Source: Halieaceae bacterium (lineage in GTDB: Bacteria; Pseudomonadota; Gammaproteobacteria; Pseudomonadales; Halieaceae). Taken from it: a stretch of 49,858 bases of DNA. The position numbers and the translations under genes are program-made. Under the pieces are notes generated by a model. The model did not search any database and was not told the DNA's origin. It was given only the letters and a program-made list of their open reading frames with translations. How positions within the stretch are numbered: position 1 is the first letter of the stretch; every line of letters begins with the position of its first letter. The stretch lies in contig JAQWLX010000056.1 of the NCBI GenBank assembly GCA_029247075.1, positions 1 to 49,858 on the forward strand, in the 5' to 3' direction. Shown piece after piece: positions 8,515 to 17,492 of this stretch.

Positions 8515-9405
8515 TTACGCTAAAAATTCCACACCTTCTTTAGCAAGAATAAATTCTGGATCAGAATCTGATATATCATTGCGTTCCAGTGCTGCAAAAT
8601 AAAGATCTTCTAATTCATCATCAGAACGTGTTGGTTCGTGATGAGTTAGATAACATTTTTTCACTGATGACTCTTTTGCCGCCGCTATACTTTTATCAAA
8701 TGTCCCATGCCCCCAACCCATTTTCGACTGCTCATATTCGATATCGTCGTATGATGTATCAATAATTAAAGCATCTACATCTTTAAAAAAATCTATGATT
8801 TTTTGACGACGGGCATTGATTATCTCTTGATATGCACCATATTCAGGATCAGTTGGATCATAGATATTGTATGGCCACTCATGATCTCCGGTAAAAACAA
8901 GCGATTTATCAGCTGATTCAACGCGATACCCAAAATTGAGTACTGGATGATTTAATAAACAATTAGTCACTCTTGTTTCTCCAAATTCGATGCAGTTATT
9001 CTCCTGTAAATCTACATAGCTTAATTCTGCAGCCAATTCAGTTTCTTTCACCGGAAAATATGCATGTTCCATTTGTCTAGATAAAACTTCCTTAACACTA
9101 TGCTGAGAAACAATATCCATAGCACCATGAATAGTTATCTGATTTCCTGGAACAAAGATTGGAGAAAACATGGGTAGCCCTTGGATGTGATCCCAATGGG
9201 TATGAGACAAAAAAATGTTTATATTTATTGGAAACTCAGGCGCCAAGGTATTTCCAAGTTGGAAAATACCTGTCCCAGCATCTAAAATCACCAGTTCATC
9301 GGATGCTCCACGTATTTCTATACATGTAGTATTCCCCCCATATCGAACTGTTTTGGGTCCTGGGGTAGCTATAGATCCTCGCACACCCCAAAATTTAAAT
9401 TTCAT
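8515..9405 (-). CDS. Metallo-beta-lactamase-fold hydrolase (possible cyclic-nucleotide phosphodiesterase)
   Basis: A 296-residue MBL-fold protein of the RNase Z/PhnP-like branch. It begins with the family signature FWGVRGSIATPGPKTVRYGGNTTCIEI near residues 5-31. The di-metal motif is SHTHWDHIQG near residues 87-96, further ligands are H153 (LLNHPV) and D173 (FTGDHEW), and a late His lies in YLTHHEPT. The fold includes cAMP phosphodiesterases, and placement directly upstream of a nucleotide cyclase (48-base gap) and near a cNMP-binding protein makes signal degradation attractive. That role is inference: many relatives have no known substrate. It overlaps no neighbour; the HDOD gene ends 15 bases upstream. 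Confidence 0.8.
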   Translation of the reverse strand: MKFKFWGVRGSIATPGPKTVRYGGNTTCIEIRGASDELVILDAGTGIFQLGNTLAPEFPININIFLSHTHWDHIQGLPMFSPIFVPGNQITIHGAMDIVSQHSVKEVLSRQMEHAYFPVKETELAAELSYVDLQENNCIEFGETRVTNCLLNHPVLNFGYRVESADKSLVFTGDHEWPYNIYDPTDPEYGAYQEIINARRQKIIDFFKDVDALIIDTSYDDIEYEQSKMGWGHGTFDKSIAAAKESSVKKCYLTHHEPTRSDDELEDLYFAALERNDISDSDPEFILAKEGVEFLA

Positions 9406-9420
9406 CTAGAGCTAGCTCCT

Positions 9421-10272
9421 TTAAGTCGACGCAAATGCCTTCGCATCAGCAAATAAAGCATCAGTATCTCCAATTGCAGAAATGATTTCATCTATGTTCA
9501 TGTCTAAATTCTTAATAATTGATTTGGGAAGCTCGGCGGGATAATAATTACCAGACGAACCAAAACCCAAACGATGAACAACCAAATTACCCGCCATTAC
9601 TATCTGTTCTAACAACGAAGGATTGGAGAGATCTCCAGCCGAATGATGATAACGAATAGCGCGAACCAACCCCTCGGGCAAAGCCCAATGCGCTGCTAAG
9701 ACAGCGCCTATTTCAGCATGATCAATTTTGTAAATCATGCGCTCAGCTACATCAAGTGCCAGCTTCTTTTTTTGTGCCTCCTCCAACGCTTCAGAAAATT
9801 GATCAGGCATCTGTCGAACTAATATGACCTTGCCGAAGTCATGTAGCAATCCCGCTAAAAAATAATCCGCAGAATTTGTTTCTTTTACTCCTTTTAAACC
9901 AGCCATTCTTTTACATACTGCAGCTGTTCCTAAAGAATGTTGTAGAAATTCATCCATATTAAAATTTGCTTTATTCTCTCGTGGCAACATTCCAATAGCC
10001 GCCACTGTGAGTGCGATATTTTTTATCGTGTTCATACCGACATAAGCGACCCCATGTGAAATTGAACTAATCGGTTGAGACAAGCCTATGAACGGTGAAT
10101 TTACTAACTTGAGAACTCGCATAGCTAGAACAGGATCACGTTCAACAACAGAGACGAGATCTTTTGGAGAACAATCTGTCTTAGAACACATATCTAGCAC
10201 TTTAATGACGCCCTGAGGAAAGGCCGGCATTGCTTCCACCATAGCTAATAGATCTTCGTGAATTATTTGCAT
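9421..10272 (-). CDS. HDOD domain signalling protein
   Basis: A 283-residue protein filled by one HDOD domain (about residues 10-215). Characteristic blocks are MPAFPQGVIKVLDM, VVERDPVLAMRVLKLVNSPFIG, ISSISHGVAYVGMNTIKN, FLAGLLHDFGK and YHHSAG. HDOD proteins are usually non-enzymatic scaffolds in bacterial signalling, but here the HD pair in LLHDFGK and several downstream histidines are retained, so enzymatic activity is not excluded. It is the first gene of the minus-strand operon with the metallo-beta-lactamase and the cyclase. A candidate promoter lies about 85 bases upstream. Confidence 0.88.
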   Translation of the reverse strand: MQIIHEDLLAMVEAMPAFPQGVIKVLDMCSKTDCSPKDLVSVVERDPVLAMRVLKLVNSPFIGLSQPISSISHGVAYVGMNTIKNIALTVAAIGMLPRENKANFNMDEFLQHSLGTAAVCKRMAGLKGVKETNSADYFLAGLLHDFGKVILVRQMPDQFSEALEEAQKKKLALDVAERMIYKIDHAEIGAVLAAHWALPEGLVRAIRYHHSAGDLSNPSLLEQIVMAGNLVVHRLGFGSSGNYYPAELPKSIIKNLDMNIDEIISAIGDTDALFADAKAFAST

Positions 10273-10356
10273 ACTTCCCTATTTCAAAATTCTCTAAAAC
10301 TTTGATTAGTGTTCTCTTACAACACGCTATAATATCGCTAATTTAAGACTCTGCTA

Positions 10357-10385
10357 AGAATAAAATTCACGCATTCAGTTGCCAA
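10357..10385 (-). promoter_or_regulatory. Candidate promoter of the HDOD-MBL-cyclase operon
   Basis: Read on the minus strand, TTGGCA (10385-10380) and TATTCT (10362-10357) are 17 bases apart. The predicted leader is about 78 bases. It lies in the 198-base divergent gap shared with the TonB-C gene, which may have its own promoter near TTGACC at 10406-10411. Confidence 0.4.
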
Positions 10386-10470
10386 ATTAGCCTAACAAGA
10401 TTATCTTGACCAATAAAGCTTTGTTACTTAAAGGATTTATTAACAACCCCATCTTTATGCAGGAAAAATC

Positions 10471-10875
10471 ATGCTTTGTATAAACCATCTTTTCAAAATT
10501 GCGTTAGTTACTGCTTTATTTATGTCAATGACACTTTTTAAGTCAAATCTGGTTGAAGCGGCAACTACAAAAGCCCAATTCAACAATAATGGCGACAACG
10601 TGACAATCGAATGTGAACTAGTGAAAAAAGGTCGCTTGAGGTATCCCCCTAGAGCAAAGCGGTTTAATTTTGTCGGTGAAGTCACCGTAGGATTTTCAAT
10701 CTCATCTGAAGGTACGGTCCTTGATCCACATGTTTTAGAAAGCTCCCCTCCTGGCTTATTTGAGAAATCAGCATTAAAACATATAAGATCTTGGGTCTAT
10801 AACCCTCCCCAATTTGAAGGCAAGGCGGTTCAGGTAAGCGATGCAAAAGTAAAAATAGTTTTTAGACCAAGATAA
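10471..10875 (+). CDS. Small periplasmic TonB C-terminal-domain protein
   Basis: A 134-residue protein with an N-terminal signal or membrane segment (residues about 5-30) followed directly by a TonB C-terminal domain: LRYPPRAKRFNFVGEVTVGFSISSEGTVLDPHVLESSPPGLFEKSALKHIRSWVYNPP. The long Pro-rich periplasm-spanning linker of true TonB is absent, so it is unlikely to energise outer-membrane receptors. Such short TonB-C proteins are common and mostly uncharacterised. It precedes siaA by 33 bases on the same strand and is probably cotranscribed with it, so it may belong to the signalling cluster as an envelope component. The role is unknown. Confidence 0.75.
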   Translation: MLCINHLFKIALVTALFMSMTLFKSNLVEAATTKAQFNNNGDNVTIECELVKKGRLRYPPRAKRFNFVGEVTVGFSISSEGTVLDPHVLESSPPGLFEKSALKHIRSWVYNPPQFEGKAVQVSDAKVKIVFRPR

Positions 10876-10908
10876 ACACAGCATCAATACAAAAGAGAAG
10901 AATACTAA

Positions 10909-13266
10909 ATGACAACTAGAATCCAACTTTTGCTGCTTACTCTATTTGGCAATGTGCTTATTGCCACAACTTTTTTCGTGCTATCTAACTTACAGCAGGA
11001 ACGTCAAGAAGAATATGGTCTTGATTCCTCTGCATCACTAATTCATCAAGCCTGGACTACGGCATCCAATCAGGCATATGAATCAGTGGGTGAATGGGAT
11101 CCAATAACTGGATCATTTGAAAAAAGAGCCGTCTGGCAAGAAAATAGCCAATTCTACTTCTCACCAGACACAGAGACAGAAGGAAATTTCAGTAACCCTG
11201 TCTTTAATGCTCTAGCTAGTCAAAACAAGAAAGATATAGCTGCGGTCTTCGATGGCTTTTTAGTTGAGGATGTAGAAGATAGCTTATTAAGTTTTGCCAT
11301 GGTTATATCTCCAAATAACGACTTACTATATTGCAGAACAGCAATGGAGGGATACGGAGTTGACCCTTGCTCACTGTCGGCACAGCCAGATTTTTTGGTT
11401 AATGGCAGCACCACCAGAAAGATTGGCATGACGCGCTCAGGTCTGACAGCTAGACGCACACTTGTCGAGATAAAAGACAAGGAGAGTGGTGAGCAATCGA
11501 CCCTTAATGAATCACTTTTTATAGAAATTCGACCTGAGAATGACGAAACTAAAACTGAACTTCTCGGCACCGTTGTTATCGGAAAAAATCTCTTTGAAAC
11601 GCTAGAGATGTTTGAATATGACTCGCAAATAAAAACGACTTTACATTTTAACGAAGAGGTTGCTGAGCTAAACAGCTTTCTAGAAGTAGAAGATTATTCT
11701 GGGCTTGACGATATATCTGGATTAGTAACGAAATCAAAGAATATCCTGGCAGCAAATATACAAAATCTTTTAGCTACGGGAAGTTTTGGATATTTAGATG
11801 AAGATTTGGGAGTAGCTTTTTTCGGATTTCCGGTAAGCAGCTACGCTAAAGGAGAAAAAGCTCAATTAATCGTACTAAAAGATGAAAGAGCGCCTGTTCA
11901 AACTCTTCAAAATGACTACATCACTACTCTTTCTACAGCGATAGCAATTGTGATAGCTGTTCTTATAGTTGCTTTATGGTTAACGAACTACGCATTCGGT
12001 GGCATTTCTAAAGCCATCTCAGTGCTACATTCGCTAACTGAGGGTGATCTCGACGTGCAAATACCAAAAGCTAAAGAAGGCTTATTGCATTCGAGAAATG
12101 ACGAAGTCGCTCGCTTGTCACGAGCTCTTGATCGTTATCGCTCACATTTGGTTGAAATGAATCAAATAAAGCAAGAGCAGAAAGATAAACGACGTGATAG
12201 AGATGAAATTATTCTAGAAAAAATGGGCCTTCTAGCTGATCAGCTTGAGGGTGAACCCAAACGTCTAATATTGGAAGACCTTTCTACAATGCGTCGAATG
12301 TCTGACGCTGACGCCGCTTTTGGTGGAGAGGACTCATCTACTGAAATGATGTCACTCGCGTTTACGCGAATGTCAGAAGAAGTTTCTTCGTTAATCGACG
12401 CTAGAACTAAGGAAATGAGAGAAGCTAACGAGCTCGCGTCAGCGGCGAATCAAGAAATCCAAAGTTCTATCAACTACGCAGCGAAGCTACAACAAGCACT
12501 CCTGCGTGCCGAGAAATTCCCCGATGACTTCAAGATTCACTTAACCTGGCAACCAAGAGATATCGTAGGGGGAGATATATATGTAGTAAGAACCACAGCG
12601 GACAGAACGATTATCGCTGTCATAGATTGCACAGGGCATGGAGTGCCTGGTGCATTTACTTCGATCATAGCTCGGTCAGTATTTGATCGGGCCATTGAAG
12701 ATGAGGCAGTTTCTACCGCAGGAGATTATCTCTCGGTCTCTAATCGATTAATTAAAGACATGTTATTCCAAAACAACGCAGAATTAGCAGAATCTGATGC
12801 TGGCTTCGATGGTACCGTGTGTATCCTAGACAGATCGTCCAACACATTAGAATTCGCAGGCGCTAATTCATCTCTTCTTATGCTCAATGACGGCGAAGTA
12901 GTAGAGTTAAAAGGTGACAGACGATCAGTTGGTGCACTAAGAACAAAGTCGGATTTCGTGTTTTCCACGCAACGTATTACTGATCCATCTGGAATGTTTG
13001 TCATGCTTACCGATGGTGTAACAGATGTTATGAACAGGGAAGAACAGCCCATAGCATTTGGTAGAAGACGATTGGTAGATCTTCTTAAGAAAACGGCAAC
13101 CTCAGATCCGAAACATATTGTCACGCGTATCGTTGATACAATAGAGGATTATCGAGGAAATACTCCTTTGAGGGATGATCTTACTCTTTTAGCATTTTAC
13201 ATTGACGAGAATTTCCATGATGATCTAAAAGATGTGGCAACGCCAAAATCGACAAAGTCAGCGTAA
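10909..13266 (+). CDS. siaA: SiaA-like membrane PP2C-type phosphatase with HAMP domain
   Basis: A 785-residue sensor phosphatase. It has a membrane segment at residues 5-27, a large extracytoplasmic sensor region (about 28-335), a second membrane segment (about 338-360), a HAMP linker (about 361-415), a coiled-coil spacer, and a SpoIIE/PP2C phosphatase domain (about 540-775). The metal-binding aspartates are in place: D551 and D556 (DIVGGDIY), D573 (IDCTGHGVPGAF), D702 and D706 (LTDGVTD), D756/D757 (RDDLTLLAF). In Pseudomonas, SiaA dephosphorylates SiaC in response to an outside signal and so switches the cyclase on. Its presence completes the SiaA-SiaB-SiaC set of this cluster, although here it is separated from siaBC by the convergent operon. 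Confidence 0.88.
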   Translation: MTTRIQLLLLTLFGNVLIATTFFVLSNLQQERQEEYGLDSSASLIHQAWTTASNQAYESVGEWDPITGSFEKRAVWQENSQFYFSPDTETEGNFSNPVFNALASQNKKDIAAVFDGFLVEDVEDSLLSFAMVISPNNDLLYCRTAMEGYGVDPCSLSAQPDFLVNGSTTRKIGMTRSGLTARRTLVEIKDKESGEQSTLNESLFIEIRPENDETKTELLGTVVIGKNLFETLEMFEYDSQIKTTLHFNEEVAELNSFLEVEDYSGLDDISGLVTKSKNILAANIQNLLATGSFGYLDEDLGVAFFGFPVSSYAKGEKAQLIVLKDERAPVQTLQNDYITTLSTAIAIVIAVLIVALWLTNYAFGGISKAISVLHSLTEGDLDVQIPKAKEGLLHSRNDEVARLSRALDRYRSHLVEMNQIKQEQKDKRRDRDEIILEKMGLLADQLEGEPKRLILEDLSTMRRMSDADAAFGGEDSSTEMMSLAFTRMSEEVSSLIDARTKEMREANELASAANQEIQSSINYAAKLQQALLRAEKFPDDFKIHLTWQPRDIVGGDIYVVRTTADRTIIAVIDCTGHGVPGAFTSIIARSVFDRAIEDEAVSTAGDYLSVSNRLIKDMLFQNNAELAESDAGFDGTVCILDRSSNTLEFAGANSSLLMLNDGEVVELKGDRRSVGALRTKSDFVFSTQRITDPSGMFVMLTDGVTDVMNREEQPIAFGRRRLVDLLKKTATSDPKHIVTRIVDTIEDYRGNTPLRDDLTLLAFYIDENFHDDLKDVATPKSTKSA

Positions 13267-13288
13267 GCACTATTAGCCGGAGGGCAAA

Positions 13289-13822
13289 ATGAAAAAATAT
13301 TTTTTAAAATACTTGGCACTGCTTTTAGTTAGCGTAGCCACAAATTCTATAGCAACGTGCCCGGACTACCTAGACACCAGCATGAGGAAACTTCATTCCA
13401 GTGAAAATATAAATTTCTGTGATAACTTTTCCGGAAAACCGATTCTGATTGTAAACACCGCCAGTTATTGTGGGTTTAAAGGGCAGTTCCGCGGACTAGA
13501 ATCGCTCCATAAGACTTACGGTGGAAAAGGGCTGGCTGTAATAGGTTTTGCGAGTGACAGCTTTAATCAAGAAGCCAGCGACGAAGAACAAGCTGCTGAC
13601 GTCTGTTTTAAAAATTTTGGTGTGACTTTTACCATGATGGCCACCACCTCCGTTGTTGGAGAAGATGCCAACCCAGTTTTCTCAGAGCTAGGACGACAAA
13701 CGCAACCACCTGGCTGGAATTTCAATAAGTATCTGGTGGACAGGACCGGTAAAGTTGTAAAACATTATAAGAGTAGTGTTTCGCCAGCAAAGCTACGAGG
13801 TGATATAGAAAGTATTCTATAA
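13289..13822 (+). CDS. Exported glutathione peroxidase-like thiol peroxidase
   Basis: A 177-residue glutathione peroxidase family protein with a Sec signal (hydrophobic core residues 8-20, cleavage near SIATC). The peroxidatic Cys lies in NTASYCGFKGQF, the Gln in FNQEAS, and the Trp/Asn in PGWNFNKYLVDRTG, so the catalytic tetrad is recognisable. The usual cytoplasmic family motif FPCNQF is changed to FASDSFNQ, a variant seen in this exported subgroup. It would detoxify hydroperoxides in the periplasm using thioredoxin-like donors. A strong ribosome-binding site (CCGGAGGG) precedes the ATG, 22 bases after siaA, so cotranscription with siaA is likely. Its 3' end converges on argG. Confidence 0.85.
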   Translation: MKKYFLKYLALLLVSVATNSIATCPDYLDTSMRKLHSSENINFCDNFSGKPILIVNTASYCGFKGQFRGLESLHKTYGGKGLAVIGFASDSFNQEASDEEQAADVCFKNFGVTFTMMATTSVVGEDANPVFSELGRQTQPPGWNFNKYLVDRTGKVVKHYKSSVSPAKLRGDIESIL

Positions 13823-13847
13823 AGTTAGGTATTGAGGAAGGTCTCGT

Positions 13848-15077
13848 TTAATTCAAATTCTCACTACCTTTCCTCTTTCGGGCGGCGATCCTCAACCTCA
13901 GGGCATTCAGTTTAATGAAACCCTCTGCATCTGCTTGATTATAAGTACCACTATCAGATTCAAATGTAGCGATTTCAGAATCAAATAGACTAGCTTTCGA
14001 TTGACGACCTTCTATAGTCACATTCCCCTTATACAACTTAACACGGACGCATCCATTTACATTTAATTGAGATTGATCAATTGCGGCCTGAAGCATTTTT
14101 CTTTCGGGAGACCACCAGTAACCATTATAAATAAGTTCGGCATACCTAGGCATCAATTCGTCCTTTAGGTGCATCACTTCTCTGTCTAAAGTCAAAGATT
14201 CTATTGCTCGATGAGCTTTTAGCAAGATTGTTCCACCAGGCGTCTCATAACATCCTCTCGATTTCATCCCAACATAGCGGTTCTCTACGATATCATCTCG
14301 TCCTACTCCGTTCTTTCCTCCCAATACGTTTAATCGAGTAAGTAGTTCGCTACAAGATAACTTATCTCCATTCAGAGATACGATATCTCCATTCACGTAC
14401 TCGAGTTCAACAAATGTAGGAACGTCAGGAGCGGATTCCGGACTTACAGTCCAACGCCACATGGATTCATCGGGAGCTTCCCAAGGGTCTTCTAGGACTC
14501 CACCCTCATATGATATATGCAATAGATTAGCATCCATCGAGTAGGGAGATTTTTTCCCTGCCTGAGCATAGTCCACTCCAATATCGTGTTGCTTACAATA
14601 CTTCATTAAAGATTCTCGAGAATCTAAATCCCACTGACGCCAGGGTGCTATTACACGAATATCAGGATTGAGAGCATATGCACCCAACTCAAATCTTACT
14701 TGATCATTACCTTTTCCTGTCGCACCATGCGAAATAGCATCTGCACCAGTTTGTTCAGCAAGATCAATTAGTCTTTTAGCGATAAGGGGACGTGCTATAG
14801 AAGTTCCAAGCAAGTATTGTCCTTCATAAATGGTATTCGCTCTAAACATTGGAAATACAAAATCTCGAACAAATTCCTCACGCAGATCATCGATAAATAT
14901 TTCTCTTACACCTAAAGCCTCAGCTTTTTCTCGGGCAGGCTCTACCTCTTCGCCTTGACCAATGTCTGCAGTAAAAGTCACTACCTCACATCTATATTCT
15001 TCCTGCAACCAACGCACGATCACGGATGTATCTAAGCCGCCAGAATATGCAAGTACAACCTTATTTACCTCTGACAT
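13848..15077 (-). CDS. argG: Argininosuccinate synthase
   Basis: Complete ArgG of 409 residues (the family is about 400), joining citrulline and aspartate with ATP in arginine biosynthesis. The N-terminal PP-loop is [14 protein letters not shown] (residues 7-20). Other family blocks are [33 protein letters not shown] and [17 protein letters not shown]. It is divergent from pyrC, and the argG-pyrC-rnt neighbourhood is also seen in Pseudomonas. The start has a good ribosome-binding site (GGAGAAAG). The 139-base divergent gap holds a weak ArgR-like dyad. Confidence 0.97.
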   Translation of the reverse strand: MSEVNKVVLAYSGGLDTSVIVRWLQEEYRCEVVTFTADIGQGEEVEPAREKAEALGVREIFIDDLREEFVRDFVFPMFRANTIYEGQYLLGTSIARPLIAKRLIDLAEQTGADAISHGATGKGNDQVRFELGAYALNPDIRVIAPWRQWDLDSRESLMKYCKQHDIGVDYAQAGKKSPYSMDANLLHISYEGGVLEDPWEAPDESMWRWTVSPESAPDVPTFVELEYVNGDIVSLNGDKLSCSELLTRLNVLGGKNGVGRDDIVENRYVGMKSRGCYETPGGTILLKAHRAIESLTLDREVMHLKDELMPRYAELIYNGYWWSPERKMLQAAIDQSQLNVNGCVRVKLYKGNVTIEGRQSKASLFDSEIATFESDSGTYNQADAEGFIKLNALRLRIAARKRKGSENLN

Positions 15078-15126
15078 CTATCTTTCTCCAAACACGTTAA
15101 TAGAACTGTTTTATAGTGTACTCTGG

Positions 15127-15144
15127 CGAAATTTTATTTCACAG
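15127..15144. promoter_or_regulatory. Weak ArgR-box-like dyad upstream of argG
   Basis: On the minus strand TGTGAAATAAAATTTCGC contains the dyad GAAAT-AAA-ATTTC and loosely resembles the ARG-box consensus TNTGAATWWWWATTCANW, with several mismatches. Position 50-70 bases upstream of argG fits an operator, but the match is poor. Confidence 0.2.
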
Positions 15145-15216
15145 AGCATAAATAACATGGTTTTCCAAAAATTGAGATTAAGGTAGCATGCCTTTAACTA
15201 ATAACGAGCAAATCTA

Positions 15217-16257
15217 TTGGAAGAATTAACTATAAGACGTCCTGACGACTGGCACGTCCATCTGCGTGAAGGGACTGTACTTAAAGATGCCTGCAGAGAC
15301 CTCTCTAGATACATTGGGAGAGCAGTAGTAATGCCTAATCTATCTAAGCCAGTAACAAATCTGAAATTGGCAAAGGAATATTACAATGATATCAAAGTCG
15401 CGATGGAACTTTTTCCCAGACAATTTACGCCTTTGATGACTCTTTACCTAACTGATAAAACATCTAACCAAGAGATTATAGAAGCAGCTAAAAGTGAAAT
15501 AGTATGTGGAATCAAACTTTATCCATCGGGAGCTACAACGAACTCTCAAAGTGGCGTAGTCGATATTTCTGCGCTTTTCCCGATTTTTGAAGTCATGCAA
15601 CGCGAAAAACTTAATCTAATGATCCATGGGGAAGTAACGGATAGTGAAATTGATCCATTTGATAAAGAAAAATTTTTTATCGATCGGCATCTTGCACCAA
15701 TAACAAAAGACTTTCCTGATTTAAAAATAACTTTGGAGCATATTTCCACTAAAGATGCTGTTCAATTTATCCTAGACGCTGGAGACAATATTGCTTCAAC
15801 AATAACACCACACCACCTAATATATAACAGAAGCGACCTTTTTCGGGGTGGAATTAGGCCGCACCTGTATTGCTTGCCAATCCTCAAGAGATCCATACAC
15901 CAAACAGCACTGCTAGAGGCGGCAATTTCAGGAAATCCTAAGTTTTTTTTAGGCAGTGATTCAGCACCTCATGACATTCATAGTAAAGAATCGGCTTGCG
16001 GATGCGCAGGCATTTACTCAGCTCATGCTTCATTAGAATTTTACACTCACGTTTTCGACCAAATGAAGGCACTCGACAAACTTGAAGGATTTGCCTCCGA
16101 ATTCGGAGCTCGTTTTTACGAACTCCCAAAGAATTTAGATTCCATTACACTCATACGTGAAGAATGGGAGATCGCAGAAAAATTACCGCTAGGTGAGGAC
16201 TGGCTAATACCGATGATGTCTAAAGAAATCGTATCATGGAAGGTAATTAATAAATGA
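15217..16257 (+). CDS. pyrC: Dihydroorotase (class II, PyrC)
   Basis: A 346-residue dihydroorotase of pyrimidine biosynthesis, the E. coli PyrC class. The zinc ligands are H13 and H15 (DWHVHLREG); the carbamylated Lys is K100 (GIKLYPSGATTNS). Further ligands lie in MIHGEV and LEHISTKDA, and the catalytic Asp in LGSDSAPH. The start codon is TTG: MEELTIRRPDDW aligns with the conserved PyrC N-terminus, an in-frame TAA lies five codons upstream, and no ATG is available in this frame. Only a weak GAG precedes it. It overlaps rnt by four bases (ATGA), implying translational coupling. Confidence 0.95.
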   Translation: MEELTIRRPDDWHVHLREGTVLKDACRDLSRYIGRAVVMPNLSKPVTNLKLAKEYYNDIKVAMELFPRQFTPLMTLYLTDKTSNQEIIEAAKSEIVCGIKLYPSGATTNSQSGVVDISALFPIFEVMQREKLNLMIHGEVTDSEIDPFDKEKFFIDRHLAPITKDFPDLKITLEHISTKDAVQFILDAGDNIASTITPHHLIYNRSDLFRGGIRPHLYCLPILKRSIHQTALLEAAISGNPKFFLGSDSAPHDIHSKESACGCAGIYSAHASLEFYTHVFDQMKALDKLEGFASEFGARFYELPKNLDSITLIREEWEIAEKLPLGEDWLIPMMSKEIVSWKVINK

Positions 16258-16874
16258 CTCGAGACGAGGTAACTTCTATCGATGATCGATTTAGAGGATT
16301 TCTACCAGTCGTTGTAGATCTGGAAACTGGCGGATTTACTCCGCACACAGACGCTATTCTCGAACTCGCTGGCACTTTAATTCAAATGAGCTCAGATGGA
16401 TGTTTATCTATTTCGGATACTTATAGTGTTAATGTAAAACCCTTTGATGGCGCAAATATTGAAGCATCATCTTTAGAGTTCACTGGAATAGATCCTGATC
16501 ACCCTTTTCGAGATGCAGTAGACGAAAAAACTGCGCTTAGCGATTTCTTTCAAATAATTAAAAAAGAAATACGAAATAATGGTTGTACCCGAGCAATTTT
16601 GGTGGGTCATAATGCTCACTTTGACGCATCATTCCTTAATGCAGCAGTAGCAAGATGTAATATAAAAAAAAATCCATTCCATCCGTTCACTTATTTTGAT
16701 ACCGCTACGCTAGCTGGACTCGCATATGGTCAAACAGTTCTAGCAAAAGCATGCCAAGAAGCGGATATTGATTTCGACAACTCCAGAGCACATTCGGCTT
16801 TGTATGATGCAGAACGCACGGCATTACTGTTTTGCAAGATTGTAAATCGCTGGAGAGAACTAGAATACAGATAG
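16254..16874 (+). CDS. rnt: Ribonuclease T
   Basis: A 206-residue DEDDh 3'-5' exoribonuclease that trims tRNA and other stable RNA 3' ends. The DEDDh residues are visible: D22 and E24 in VVDLETGG, Asp in GHNAHFDASF, and His/Asp in RAHSALYDAERT. The length is typical of RNase T (E. coli 215). Its ATG overlaps the pyrC stop codon. Its 3' end converges on the Lon-domain gene 21 bases away. Confidence 0.93.
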   Translation: MTRDEVTSIDDRFRGFLPVVVDLETGGFTPHTDAILELAGTLIQMSSDGCLSISDTYSVNVKPFDGANIEASSLEFTGIDPDHPFRDAVDEKTALSDFFQIIKKEIRNNGCTRAILVGHNAHFDASFLNAAVARCNIKKNPFHPFTYFDTATLAGLAYGQTVLAKACQEADIDFDNSRAHSALYDAERTALLFCKIVNRWRELEYR

Positions 16875-16895
16875 AATAAAAAATTCTAGAACTCG

Positions 16896-17492
16896 CTACT
16901 GCTTTTCACCACTCATCTTACTGAGCATCTTCTCTAGCTTCTCCATTAATTCTTCAATATCTTTAAGACCCAAAAGTTCATGTTTATCTATTTCCACTAT
17001 AGGCAATAATTGAGATAGTATGAAACCTACCTGCCATGCATCTTCTTCATTAATATCAAGGCTCATTCGTTTAACATGAGGATGTTGCTTTATCCTTCGC
17101 AATACATCTAGCAGAGGAGACCATTCCTTTCTCATTGGAGCATAGGTATCAGATTGAAAAATATTGATATTTCCCAGTACCAGTCCGCTTTCTTGCTTCC
17201 AGCTATCCAGTAAATAGAATCGTTCATCACCCTGGATAGTTATTCCCAGCAGACCATTTGGCAACTGATCCCAATCTACAATTCGAGCTAAGGTGCCTAT
17301 ACTACTAAGACTTGATTTAGCATGATCTTTTTCATCGATTTCTGAGCCTTCCCGGATTAGAACAACGCCAAATTTGGAATCATTTCGCATACAGTTCTTT
17401 ACCAAGTCTAAATAGCGCTGCTCAAAAATCTGAAGAGGCATTTTTCCATAAGGAAAGAGAACCGTTGACAAGGGAAAAAGCGGCAGCTCCAT
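16896..17492 (-). CDS. LON peptidase substrate-binding-domain protein
   Basis: A 198-residue stand-alone Lon N-terminal (substrate-binding) domain without ATPase or protease. It opens with MELPLFPLSTVLFPYGKMPLQIFEQRYLDLV, the standard family N-terminus, and later has FGVVLIREGSEI and GTLARIVDWDQLPNG. The start at 17492 is chosen because it overlaps the upstream stop as TAATG and places the conserved motif at residue 1; an upstream ATG at 17582 would add 30 unrelated residues that only repeat the neighbouring gene in another frame. Its function is unknown. It is the last gene of an apparent mpl-RND-YkgJ-LON operon. Confidence 0.88.
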   Translation of the reverse strand: MELPLFPLSTVLFPYGKMPLQIFEQRYLDLVKNCMRNDSKFGVVLIREGSEIDEKDHAKSSLSSIGTLARIVDWDQLPNGLLGITIQGDERFYLLDSWKQESGLVLGNINIFQSDTYAPMRKEWSPLLDVLRRIKQHPHVKRMSLDINEEDAWQVGFILSQLLPIVEIDKHELLGLKDIEELMEKLEKMLSKMSGEKQ

